Source of the DNA: Galerina marginata | Lineage: Eukaryota > Basidiomycota > Agaricomycetes > Agaricales > Galerinaceae | DNA length: 64,000 nt | NCBI GenBank assembly: GCA_023014335.1 | Contig: JAECYW010000020.1 | Span: forward strand, 558,001 to 622,000 | Reading direction: 5' to 3' | Shown here: piece by piece, positions 45,793 through 57,251 of the stretch | Numbering within the stretch: the first letter of the stretch is position 1 | How the letters are laid out: each line of letters opens with the position of its first letter | Program-made: the position numbers and the translations under genes | Notes under the pieces: model-generated | Database searches by the model: none | Told to the model about the DNA's origin: nothing | What the model saw: only the letters and a program-made list of their open reading frames with translations

Positions 45793-48294
45793 CTAGCACG
45801 AGTCGATGTACCTAGTGATGGCGTCCCTAGTAGATTTGGTTTTATAGGGCCAGTCTTGACAACGACTGGAGAATGAATGGCAAGACGCATAGTCAACCAG
45901 CTCCTTCGAGTAAGCTGATCGCTCGAGGAGCCGACGGAGGCACCGTAGTAACCACCGAAATACTCGTGATTGGCAGTGGTCATAGTTTCCGGTGAACAGC
46001 TTTGGATGAGCTTCCCGAAAGTCAAGGTCCATTAATATTACGACACTCTCTTTCTTCCATAAATTCCTTTTACATCTCCTCAAAGCCCTGTCATTCGGCC
46101 CAAGAATCTTCCTCCAGATCCATGGCCTATTCCTGCGGATTGCTTGTTTGCGAGAGTCCTGTTTTCGGGAGGGTATTACCGACCTTTCGTTGCATAAGAT
46201 CTTGAGACAATAGAGCGCGGCAATAGCGTATCGTTCGCCATTGAGTGCCAGTGCTCCAGATCGTGAGGGATCCACAAAAAATGTACGAACCAGTCGGCGA
46301 TATTGTGAATAGGACTGGAACCATCCGAGTCGACCTGATATGATCCCACAGAGGCATAGGTGCTGGTCTAGAGCGCTTGATGGTGAGAAGAGCCCCTCTA
46401 CATCTCCATGCATCTGATGAGTGCTACTGGAGGCCCGCTTGCACGGATAATGAGCATACTCGGCACCTATTCCCACAAGAGCAACAAGGAAGATGTGAGA
46501 ACTATCAGCGAAATACTCTCCCAAATAAGCCATCATGTACTCGTCCAATATCTTCTGAATTAGGTTGGACGCAGGTTTCGAGTCATAGTCCTAAAAGCAA
46601 GGCTAAGTATACAGTAACCGCCGATGGATAAGAAGCTCACTAGACAATACCGCAAAAACTTAATCGGTCCAATTTTATGCCATCTATCGCTTTTTTCAGA
46701 CCACCTCCTTGAAAGAGTAAGCAGCGAAAAAATAGAAAGTTGTCGCAGGAGCCCAGGTGTTGAGCTCGCATCCCGAAGTAGAATCGGTAATTCAAAATAC
46801 CAGAAAGGTGGTGGCACAACATCTGCGACTCACCCCCTGTTCGTGAGCATGAAATTATTGGTAGGTAGCAGGGACCTACCTAACCCATTGAGGACTGCGA
46901 AATATCGTGCTGCCAAAGCTGCACGCGTAAGGTCAGGTTGAATATAAAAGACCTTAGAACGCGCCTGATCGAGGAGAAACTCGGAAAATGAGGAATGTAT
47001 GATTCTAAGTTGAAGAGGACTTTGAGTGAGGCTCACAACAGCTGCCAGATCAGACAATGCATTTTGAACATCCCCTTCTTCTAGGGACAGAAGTACCTCC
47101 GCAGAAGACACCAAACACGGAAATGGCGTAAGAAGTGGGAAAGCCAAGATATCTAGCGCTCGTCCTATGTCTTCTACATTCACGGAGGAAAGTATATGCG
47201 TGTACAACCTGGCTAGCTCGGAGAATGGATTTTGGCCTTGAGATGGGCGCAATCCGAGAATAGCATCCAGGCGGTGGTCGGGACGGTGGCGACGGGAAGA
47301 TATATACTTGATTACGGTGGATGCATATATAAATTGCCCACTTGCCTTTCGCACTAGGGTTTTGAGATTACCTGGAAGAGGCCAGGAGGGAGGTAGGTAG
47401 GCACGCATTGAATGGGAGTCCTTCAATTCTTGAAATTGGTCTTCGAGGAAAACTTTGATATCATGGTTCGGGAAAAAAGACTCGTCAAGAGTCAGGCAAG
47501 TTAGAAGTCCATGGAAAGACTTTGACGTAAAAGCTCCTGACAGATGAGATTCGGGACGACTGGCGATAAGAAATAGCAATGGGAAGCGAGCCATCCTTAA
47601 GGCGTTTGTAATCGCCATGAGGATTGCGACCTGAGCATCGGGGACGGAACATTCGTCGAGTCCATCTATAATAACGACACGAGGGGAAGCAGGGAACTGG
47701 AAGTATCCCGAGTCGGCCAGATTTTGAATGGGTTCCGTGAGAAGAGCGGAGAACTGGGCGTCAATGGAGAGCTTGAAGATGAGGGGATCTCTCGTTACAG
47801 CGCGGGTTATCGGTTCTTTAAGAGCTGGAATATGAAGGGCAGCATGGTACGCGATAGTGGGTACGAGACTGTCGGCTTTATTACGGAATGGATCTGTCCT
47901 CGAGAAGAAGAAGCTGGCGACGAGACGCTTCTCCGCAGCCAGCGTTCTGCCATCGATTGTGCGATCGCCGACTTCCCAACGCCTGCGGCCCCGTTTACCC
48001 ACATCACAGGCTCATCCGGCTGTTCAGTTCCGTCAATCCAGTTGTGAATCTTCTCCAAAACCTTCAGGCGTGTTTTTGGGTGACATTTCGGCGGATCGAA
48101 TCGATGGCCTGAATTGTGGAACGCGGAGGGTGAGGCAGCTCGGACAAGTCGTTCGAAGCCTCGAAGATTTTCAGCGTCTGGGTCGTAAGTTCGGCAGCAT
48201 AAACCTTACCGATGGAATTTGAAGGTTCATGCAGGTGTATTTCTTGGTTGAAAGTGCTCTGAGAGATCGTAAAATCCTGGCTATTTTCGAACAT
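45793..48294 (-). pseudogene. NACHT-domain NTPase, copy 3, single frameshift after the P-loop
   Basis: The same four exons as copies 1 and 2 can be traced: 48294-48210, 48159-46880, 46822-46641 and 46590-45793. The P-loop GAAGVGKS is intact. Near 47940 the plus strand reads GCAGCCAGCG where copies 1 and 2 read GCAGCCAAGCG, so one nucleotide is lost and the frame shifts after SMAER. The rest (LAAEKRLVASFFFSRTDPF through Walker B VVIIDGLDEC to RYIDSC) is open in the shifted frame with every splice site conserved. The change is recent, or it is a sequencing error. If real, the product would stop about 45 codons after the P-loop. Confidence 0.8.
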
Positions 48295-49401
48295 GGCTCG
48301 GTTTCAGGATGTCAGCCCCCGAGTGCGGTATCCTGCATTGGAAAATGCTGTTGAAGGGTCAACCGAACCTGAAGTTTGTGAAGTAAGAATACAGGGGTTG
48401 AAGGACAAGAAGTGCAGCGCAATGGCTGTACAGGACTCGAACCTTTTCTTATATAACGGATGCCGAGTTGTTTTCCACGCAGTCAAGTAGAACTGCCTTG
48501 GAACTATTTTCGATCATGCTGTGCGCGATCGTAGCAGGTTTCCTAACAAAGATATGTAGCAGTGCCCACACGGACCTTCGCTCTGGGCTTCAACAGGAAT
48601 AACCTCAATTTTCGGAGGATACAAATCCAGACGGAAGCGACAGTTGGGAAATGTGTTTAATGTACTATTGCAATAAAACTGTGCCTAAATGGGTACAAGA
48701 GGTCAGTCAGTATGCCGAACGACAACAAGAAGGCTTCAAGCACTTACGTTCTCTAAATTATGGGCATCTCGACCATGGATAACTTCTGAAGGAAGCCTGA
48801 AAATACTGAGAATAATAGTGAAATGAGACCCACGCCGTATATCAATGTTGCAGAGGGTATCGATATCGTTGTAGCGGACATGGTTATCAAGGCATAAGAC
48901 ACTGAGGTAAGGACATTTTGAAAGGGCCGAAAGCAATCCGCGTTGACCCAGTAAAATGAGGAGGAAAAAAATGAGAATCCAAGATTTAAATCTCATGAGA
49001 GGCATGTCGGCTACGACAGCAGTAGACTCTGTTTCACGTCTCGTTCATCACTGTCAGCAACCTCGGGTCGGAATGCGCTAAAAGTGTCCAATAGAACAGG
49101 GATACACACCCCTTATGAGCAAAATGGTACGATCCTCCTCTGCGAATCCACTGCAAATACAGAAAAATCTTACAATAAAGAGAAGAGAGCATTTGGCATA
49201 CCTACATGCTTTCTCCGTCGTAGACAGCTAGCCAAGAACAAGAATCGCCTAGCGTAGGAGCTCCTCGGCGTCGCAATCTCTTTAACTTATTGCTTGTCAT
49301 CCGTTGGTTGTCCGGCAGATTAAAATTGACGGTGGAGATGTTTAACGAAGGAGTTGGCCACTTCGACGTATTGGTAGCCAGACTTATAGTATAAGTTATG
49401 G

Positions 49402-50557
49402 GGGTGCACAATTCCCGGTATGCGTGACAACCGTGATTGCGCGCCGTCACGCCGTGACACGACCATTTCCTTGAGACATGGCTCTTACACTCTCCACACC
49501 ACAAATATTAAAGATCTTCTGCATTGAATATATGAAAGTAAAGTATTTACACTGCCTATGAGTATCTAGAATTTTATAGCAATAATATATGAACCAAAAA
49601 TGCGAGATTAGGCTGATCTGCCTGCCAAATATGGGCTCAAGAATGAATGGAATAGAACTTCTTAACAAGAGCACCTATAAACATGGTTGATAGGAGTATT
49701 TTGCTTAGAATTTATTTTCTAGTAAACTGGCTTGAACAAGGTCTCATTTTTTGTACTCACTGCTGAGATGGACCCCCAGAACTAGCAGTTTGACATGGTT
49801 AGGGACAGAAAATAAAAGTTTTGTTCAGGCCAGATTGTAGCCCCGAGCAAATAAACTATTTTTCACTGCAAAGTTAGGCTCCAATTCCACTTATTATTAC
49901 TTTCTATTCAAATTATAATTCTACTGGATGAATTTTGGGGTGAGCATGGGTGGAGCCATAGATATTTCGTAGATGGAAGTGTTTCAATTGTAGCCTTGAA
50001 TTTTCTAAAAATTTTGCAATTTTTTTTGTGCAAATCCATTGAGAACTGACTGAGATATTTAATCCTAAATCTTTCACCAAGTTTGAAGCCGATGTGCGCA
50101 TGAGTGACTTCACAGCATACCGAATTCGGCACCCAGATCCCAAAAAGGAAGTTGGGCGCACAGCCGCACTTTTCAAGCACCTTGCTGAAAGCATAACTCA
50201 GTCAGTTCTCAATGGATTTGAACAAAAAAAATTGCAAATTTTTTAGAAGGTTTGGGGCTACATGATAAACATTTTTACTTGTTAAATACTTGCAGGTACA
50301 GCTGTGTTCAGCCCCTAAGTAAAATGCATGAAACCTTGATTTTATGACCGCATTTTCTCATATTATTTTGTAAATAGAGACTACACACATACTTTAAATG
50401 CTTCAAATAGACAATTTTATGTGTATTCTGAAAAAAAATTGAAGTAAAACCCTCAAGAACTCGCAGAATTACCGTGTTTCAATATCTGGCCATGTGTGGC
50501 TGTGTCACGCATCAAAAGCCGGGCCGGCCCACTACCGAGGATTGTTCAACACCACTT
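49402..50557. mobile_element. Non-coding insertion (~1.15 kb) with diverged inverted ends and an internal inverted repeat
   Basis: Compared with copy 1 (26380-26430), sequence between two copies of ACTTATAGTA is extra. The left end (GGGTGCACAATTCCCGGTA) and the complement of the right end (GGTGTTGAACAATCCTCGGTA) are similar, and ATGCGTGACA recurs inside both ends. Inside, a nearly perfect ~50-bp inverted pair (50001-50054 and 50197-50247) contains AATCCATTGAGAACTGACTG. No transposase frame is visible. The exact boundaries and the superfamily are uncertain. Confidence 0.6.
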
Positions 50558-50859
50558 ATAGTAGGGCTAAGTTACGAGTTAACGTAAATCGCGGTCAGAT
50601 AGTCGGAGGTAAGTTGCAGTCAAGTCGCACTGAATCGTCCGACCAGAACTCGGCTGTTTTGTGTTGACATGCACGTGATCTTCTAGACGCGACGCGACCT
50701 CGGTGCCTTTCATCCAACAATTGGGCAATATCGTGGCCGGCATTGACTGAAAGCCAGTTTTTCGAAGAAACCCCATGAGCCACTGGGCGAAAGAATTTGC
50801 CCTTATCTTCGTTCACGGACTTTGCGACGCCGATGGTGTAAAGGGAGAAATTATAGCCT

Positions 50860-51052
50860 ACATCAGAAGTTTAGCATTTAGCCTTTTTCCGCTTGTACAA
50901 GTGAAAAAAGCGGCGAAAAGTGAAGAAAGCGGTAAGTCAAAATTGGCAAAAAGCTGGCGTGATTTGGCAGTGATTTTCCCCGAAAAACGCCCACATTTTA
51001 ACACAAAAAGTGAAAAAAGCGCGAAAAGCGAAAAGGTAAAATGTCAACTTGC
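50860..51052. mobile_element. Short insertion with GCGAAAAGTGAAAAAAGC-type repeats
   Basis: Relative to 27.5 and 30.2 kb (GAAATGATGGCCTAG...), about 190 bp are inserted here. The ends contain CCTTTTTCCGCTT and AAGCGAAAAGG, roughly complementary. The interior is made of repeated GYGAAAARY motifs. It is a likely MITE; no clear target duplication was defined. Confidence 0.45.
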
Positions 51053-51925
51053 TGATGGCCTAGTTACATCGACTACCGCCCAACACCTTTGGGATCTCAT
51101 CCATTGAAAGGGGGTGAACACCCTTAGGGTATGATAACAGCCTTACGATAATGTAATAGCTAGTCGTGAAACTCTGCTGGTAGCTTGGACAAATTTGCTC
51201 AAAAATGCGGGGGATATGATGGGGAAAATTCTACTGCTTCCTCACGTTTTAAAGCTTCCTGGTAACGAGCTCTTCACCCGACGGACAATAATTACATTCT
51301 ATATCTAGTTGCGAAGTTTCTTGATTCTCTGGGTCTTGGTACCGTCGTGTTGTATACCTGTTAGTGGACGACCTTGTGGAAAAAGCACGTCTTTTTTTTT
51401 AGCACGATAAAAGTTGGGGCACAGCGTGTCTTCGTTACTCCTACTTAACGCCGTAGGGAAAGTTTTTTTATTGGTTTCGAACAGTCCCATGAAGTTTGAT
51501 TTTTTGTTGATTGCGAATGTACTCAACTATGTAAGGTGTCTAACAAGTACGAAGAAGAAGTAATAATTGGGAGAACTCGAAATGTGCTTACTTTACTGGA
51601 AAAGTGGACCCTAACGTTAACGTCATCCATTTCACGCCCTCTGCAACGGTGTGCACACCATCAAACTATTATAATACTTGTGTTCTAACGAGTCACATTT
51701 CGGAGCTCTCACAACAGCTGGCAGCCAAACCGCAGAACCCTCGTCAAAGTACAATACAAATTATAATTTCATTGATTTCTCTCCTTCTGTATGTATGCTT
51801 TATGAATGTAATGGGTACTGGGTAGGTAAGTAATACAAGTCCAACATCAAACGTCGCCCAAGTTTCCAAGCTGAATTACACGAAACCACCCCTCTTGCGT
51901 GATCGACCTTCAAAGCTACCGTCGG

Positions 51926-54900
51926 TCACACCCGTTTCTTCTTCCCTTTCTTCTTCAAGTTGCCCGCTGGCACCGGGTTAGGCGGAGTAGGGGCAGGTTT
52001 GACTGGCTCCGACGCCTCCAACGCAGCAGCCAGGGCGAGATCGTCATAGCCCTCCGCCTCTTCAATCGCAAGCCTGTCCTGTCTGTCCCATCCATCCTCT
52101 TCAGCCTCTAGCAATCCGCCTCTTGGAGCGTCGCCCCAAATTTCTTCGTCCACTCGACCGACGACATCCGAATCCATGTCCATATTCAACGCGTGAGAGG
52201 ACGAACTCGCAGAAGCGGGAGTGGCGATGGCAAAGGAAGAGACAGAAGTCGAGCCACCTCCTGTTGAACGGGACGTATCTCGTGAGCTGATCGGAGCACC
52301 ACTCGCATGCGTCGTGGTCGGGAAGGATGGCGGCTGTGGTCCACCAGAAAAATCCTCATCCTCTTCATCAAACTCTAGCGGGATTGGTACTTGCACGTCC
52401 TCGATGGCCCTCTCTTCCCTTTCGCTGATCCGCCCGTCTTTCTCCCTCACACGCCCAACACCCCTACGAATCCGGCCTAATCCTTCACTCACACCATCCC
52501 CAATCCCAGCCATAGTTCGCATTGGGATCTGGACCGCTCGTGAGTTGCGGATCGAAGTACTGGTTCCAGGAATGCCGTTAGGATACATGGGCAGGACCGC
52601 AGGGACGTCGACTGCACTGGAAGAGTTGAGCAGTGTGCCAGAAATAGCAGACGCGAGAGGTTCGTCGAAGGACGAGGGCATGTGGCGCATATGTGCGTTG
52701 GAGTGAGCGTCCTGTGGGGAGAAGGAGAAGTCCTGGATGAATGCCGAATCGTCCCGCGTGACTCCAGTACCGCCTCCGACAGCCCCCACGAAGCCCCCAC
52801 TAACCTCCACCTCCTTCCTCACTTCGATCCTCCTGCTGCTTCCGGAAGCCGAGACGTCGAACTGGTATCCTCTTAGAAGCGCGTGATAGTCCTCTCCGAG
52901 CGTGTGGAAAGAAAACTGGTGCGAGAGGTAGAGAGACCGCGGGAGGAGGCGCGGAGACACTGAGTGTGTCGAGAGTTCACCTTGGGCAAGCCAACTAGAT
53001 AAGGGGCCATGGTAGATTAGCCAAACTTTCTTAGAAATGAACAGCAACAAAAAGCGACAAACTTACTCTCCTGTTCCACCGATCTTGGCTGCCCCAGCCC
53101 TTCTTCCAGTACCAGCCTTCGGTATAATAGGAACCCGCACTTCCACCCAATCTCTGGCCCTCCTCAGATCCCACGTCGCAACGACACTCTCTTTCGCGGT
53201 CAACTCCATCTCCGACTCCTGAATTCCCTGCGCCTTCCCTCTCCCATCCGAGCCACCACTCAAGTTCCTCCCACTTCCAATCCCTACAACAGGCGTCCTA
53301 CTCGAAGGCGAGGAACTCGCACTCAACCGCCCAGCCCCGCCCCTGCCAGGCAACGACACGCTCGTCACCAAGCCTATGGCACTTGCGGCAGCGGAGGCAG
53401 CGACCCCAACCCCAACACCCAGCCCAAGAGGTAGAGCCGTATCGTTTACAGGCTGCTTGCCGAGCGTCAGGCGCCGGAGAGAGAGCGTACCGTCGAGAGG
53501 ATCGAAGACAAGGATATCTTGGTATGGGTATTCGTTCCCCGAGCCATATATAGGTGCCGAGGTTGTGCTGGCTCCTCCACGAGAGGCGGGTCTTCCACCG
53601 AGTCTAGGCGAGAAGGTCGGTGATGATGGTGACAACGAGGATGGAGGTATACGAGGAGAGGAAAAACCAGGAGAAGAAGGTGGAAGGAGGTTGGGCGAGG
53701 TCGATTTCAGGTCGGCAGGCGAGATGAACGTGAATGCGAGCGGCGCATTGTCCTTGCTTCTAGCTTGCGCAAAGTCGGACTGGGCAGACGACGGCGTTGG
53801 TGGTGAAACCGTCATATACGAGGGATTACTAGAGCCCTTGGATCCTCGAATACGGACAAGCGCAGGGATTTGCGTCATAGGTGGTTCCTAGAACGAAAGA
53901 TAATGTCAGAGCGCTGTTCTCCAAGTACTACAAACAAATGACGCCGTCCTGGCAGAAATTAAGATTGAATAGGAGGCTACACCCCACACCCAAGAACCAA
54001 AGGGCGAGTCACTCCAACCTTAAGGCCAACACCCCCAAACCTCAAACCAAAAGCACCTCAAACCACAACGACATAAAAAAGCACTCACCAACACCTCCGC
54101 ATCCCTAGTCCGATCCAAATGACTCCTCAAATCCGGCCTACCACCATACGGGTTCACCGCGAAAACATGCACAGTCCGATTCCGCGTGCCCACACCCACC
54201 CACCGCCCGTCCCGCCCCCAGACGACAGACGGGGCGTCGATGAGCGCGGACGTGCGCCCGCGGTAGAGGTCGTAGGTCTGTGTTGACGTTGATGCTAAGG
54301 TGATGGTCGGTGTTCCTGGGGAGACGGAGGTTCGCAGGTCAGATGGGTCAGAAGTAGAACCAGAGGCAGGCCCAGAGACGGAGGCGGAGGAGGAACCGGG
54401 CAGGAGCATGCTCGGCCTCAACTTGAACACCTTGACTGAATGCCCGTCGCGCAGGATAGCCCCCACGCTCGTCCCGTCGTGCGCGAAGCTGAGCCCGGCA
54501 ACGGGGCGGCTGCGCGACGCGTTGAACTCGTCGATTTTCTTCGGTGTCGTCAACCCAGAGCCTTGTCCAGACGAGGAGGAAGAAAAAAGCGGCCCCAGAT
54601 CGACAACAGTAACATAATGCCCAGGCTCAGCTGCCGGCTTCGTCTGCGGAGCGACCGTAGTAGTGCCCACCCGATCCCTCGACTCAGTCTCCACAAGCGC
54701 GACGCTCGAATACCTCTCTCGTAACGCCTCCTCGCCCACACCACTATCACCCGGCGCGCTCCTCGATACAAGCCTCCCCGCGGGCACCCCCCCTCCAGAA
54801 CCCAACAATCCCCCAGCACCGCCTAACGAACTCTCATCCCCAACACTAACAGGCCTCACCGCCCTCCTCGTCCCACCCGGCGTCAGCCCTCTCGCGCCTA

Positions 54901-57251
54901 CCCCCGTCCCCGAGCCCATACCCGCACTCACCCGGCTCTTCGCCACCTCCAACGCCTTGCCTCCAAGGAACTTCATCCCGCTAAACATACTCTCCCCAAC
55001 CCTGAGCGCAGCGTTCCCCACGTCCGCCTGCGTCACCTGGCTGAGCTTCTCGATCCCTGCGCCGATCCCGCCTATCCCGCCTGTTATTCCCGCGCCGACG
55101 CCTCCGAGGCCAGCGCCGAGGTTGAAAGGCGACGACGACAGGCTCGAGGCTGCGTTGGATCGCCCCGAAGCAGACGCACTGGACGAGGAAGAAAGCCTGC
55201 GTGAAGCCTTGCTCGTCAGGGTGGAGAGCAAAGAAGGAGAGACCGCAGGCGAAGGGGAGGCATAAGCCAAAAGACGGTGGGAAAGCGCGAAAACAGGCGC
55301 GGGGTGCCTCTCCGCGTGTAATGGGCTTGTAGTGGTATGAGTGTTATAATCGCGTTCGTCTATAGATAAGCCGGTTAATGATACAGATTGTTGTTGATGT
55401 TGTTGATATTGCGTTGAACTTGAACTTGGATTTGCATTTAGATTCGATGTTGCGCTTGTGTTCGGAATAAATAATGCAGATGATGAATGAGATATCGATG
55501 TCGTCGTTCTGTGCCCTTGAGTCTGTGAATGAAGAGAAGGATGCGCGAACGGCTCCAGCGCCGTGGCGGGGATGACGTGCAGGGTCTGAAAGGTGCTAGC
55601 TGAGAGGATGTGGATCGTCGGCGGCGCAGTGGTGCCCTGCAGGGAAAGGTTACCAAATCAGACACCGAACGGATGGACGAAAGAAAAAAACTCACAACAA
55701 CCACTACAAATTCATTCGCCACAAACGTAGACGCGAGCCCTGCAAACTGCAGGGTCTTCACTACCCGATGATGGCGGAGCGAGTACAGCACGAGCGTAGC
55801 CACCCTCTCTCTATCCGAGTCAAACTCGTCTGCATCGGTCGCCTGGTCCACAGATTCCATCCTACAAACCAATTCAATCAACGTCCGCACGAAATCATAC
55901 CACCACCAAGACAAAACACTTACATGATCCCAAGAAGCGGCCTGGCATCCTCAACCACGTCCTTTCCAACTCGATCGGTGCTAGGAGGCGGAAGCACAGC
56001 AGCATGCACGAGTCGCGAGCCCAGAGGTCCCGCCGCACCGACCCACTCCGCACCACCAAAGTCAAGGTTCAGCACTTCAGCGATAGCGTTCAGGTCAGCG
56101 CAGTCCCAGATCTGAAGTCCTGACGGGTAAGCCAAGAGGAGTACGCGTCTAACGTTCCAAAAAGAGAAAGAATCAGTTCTGAGGAAGATAGCGAAAAAGA
56201 TAAGAACATACCGCTCATCCAACACATCCCAGCGCGCCCAAGAAATCGCGTCCGCCTGCGGTGCCCGTCCCCTCGCAACCCCCCGTTGACCACTGACGCT
56301 CCTTCCAGTCCCTACACCAGCACCAACACTTGGGCGGGCATCAGAATGCCCAACCGTCGGCCCAGTCGCCGCCCCTGCTCCCGCCCCAGCCGACCCGCGC
56401 CTCATAGCCTGCGCCAACCCCGACCCCGACCCCGATCCCGACCCAGCACCCCCCTGTCCCCTCCTCGCCTGCCCCGGCCGCCCGTCACCCGCATACGCCC
56501 CAGCTCCAACACCCAAGCTCCTCACATCCACCCGCGGCGGGGTCGGTTGGGGCTGGTGATACTGCTGCTGTTGGCCTTGAGCTCCATAACCGTACCCGTA
56601 ATCATAAGAAGGCCCAGGCTCAGGCTGCCCGCCGCCGTACCCGCCACCATAAGACTGCGAATTCGACTGCGACCCCTGACCCCGGCCCTGAGCCTGAGGA
56701 GGCTGCCCGCCCCCATATCCATATCCATACCCCTCCTCATCCCCAGCCCCATACCGCTCATAATCCCTCTCGAACTCCTGCTGCGACACCGCGCGTCTAT
56801 GCGTCTGTGTCTGCTGCTGCTGCTGCTGCTGCTGATGGTTCTGAGACGTCCCAGCAGCGCTAAACAGCCCACTCACAACCGGCCTCGACACAGCCGGCGG
56901 TGCCGGTACGTAGCCTTGGGCGTACCCGCGGATCGTGCGGCTGAATGCGTCAAAGGCCGACGACGAGGCGGCGGGAGGTGGGTTCGTTGACGTTGAGGCT
57001 TGTGCAGAAGCGGAAGTGGAGGCGGAGGAGGAGGAGATAAGCGAAGGAAGAGCGCTAGAGGAGGTTCTTGAAGTTGATGCTCGTTTGGGGCTGTATGTGG
57101 TATAGGACGTGGGATTGGGATTGAGATAAGGGTGTGGAGATGGTGAGGAAGAGGAAGGCGATGAGGGTGAGGATGAGGACGAGGATGAGGATGGAAAAGC
57201 AGAAGGGAGTGAGTCAGCGAGCTTGCTCAATACGGCGTGGAAGAAGGACAT
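51926..57251 (-). CDS. BCAS3-like WD40/β-propeller protein, 1622 aa
   Basis: Six minus-strand exons (57251-56212, 56148-55924, 55861-55696, 55636-54089, 53887-53067, 52994-51926) total 4869 nt. The Met in MSFFHAVLSKLADSLP is preferred; an upstream in-frame codon at 57338 would add a hydrophobic run from the 5' UTR. Residues 1-345 are low complexity (Ser, Gln, Gly-Tyr). Propeller segments follow: RVLLLAYPSGLQIWDC (about 347-362), VATLVLYSLRHHRVV, HYVTVVDLGPLF, RPVAGLSFAHDGTSV, then APSVVWGRDGRWVGVGT with VHVFAVNPYGG, the BCAS3/PROPPIN-type signature. The BCAS3-domain part includes DILVFDPLDGTLSLRRL (about 1115) and DWLAQGELSTHS (about 1267). The C-terminus is basic (KKKGKKKRV). Animal BCAS3 works with PHAF1 at phagophores and in cytoskeletal and transcriptional roles; a fungal role in autophagy is inference. 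Confidence 0.85.

Larger units (their letters stand above)
48295..51925. other. Tail of unit 3 with two insertions; no supported gene
   Basis: This region is paralogous to 24955-27980 in stretches: 48650-49060 matches 25310-25720, 49180-49400 matches 26150-26400, and 50640-51490 matches 27170-27980. It is interrupted by two non-coding insertions (about 49400-50560 and 50860-51052). From about 51500 to the BCAS3-like stop at 51926 it is unique and holds that gene's 3' flank. Confidence 0.6.

Noticed and set aside
52221..57000. Several 100-234 codon plus-strand frames opposite the BCAS3-like gene
   Set aside because: They are Ser/Pro/Arg-rich shadows of a GC-rich low-complexity coding sequence; the minus-strand exons join perfectly in phase.
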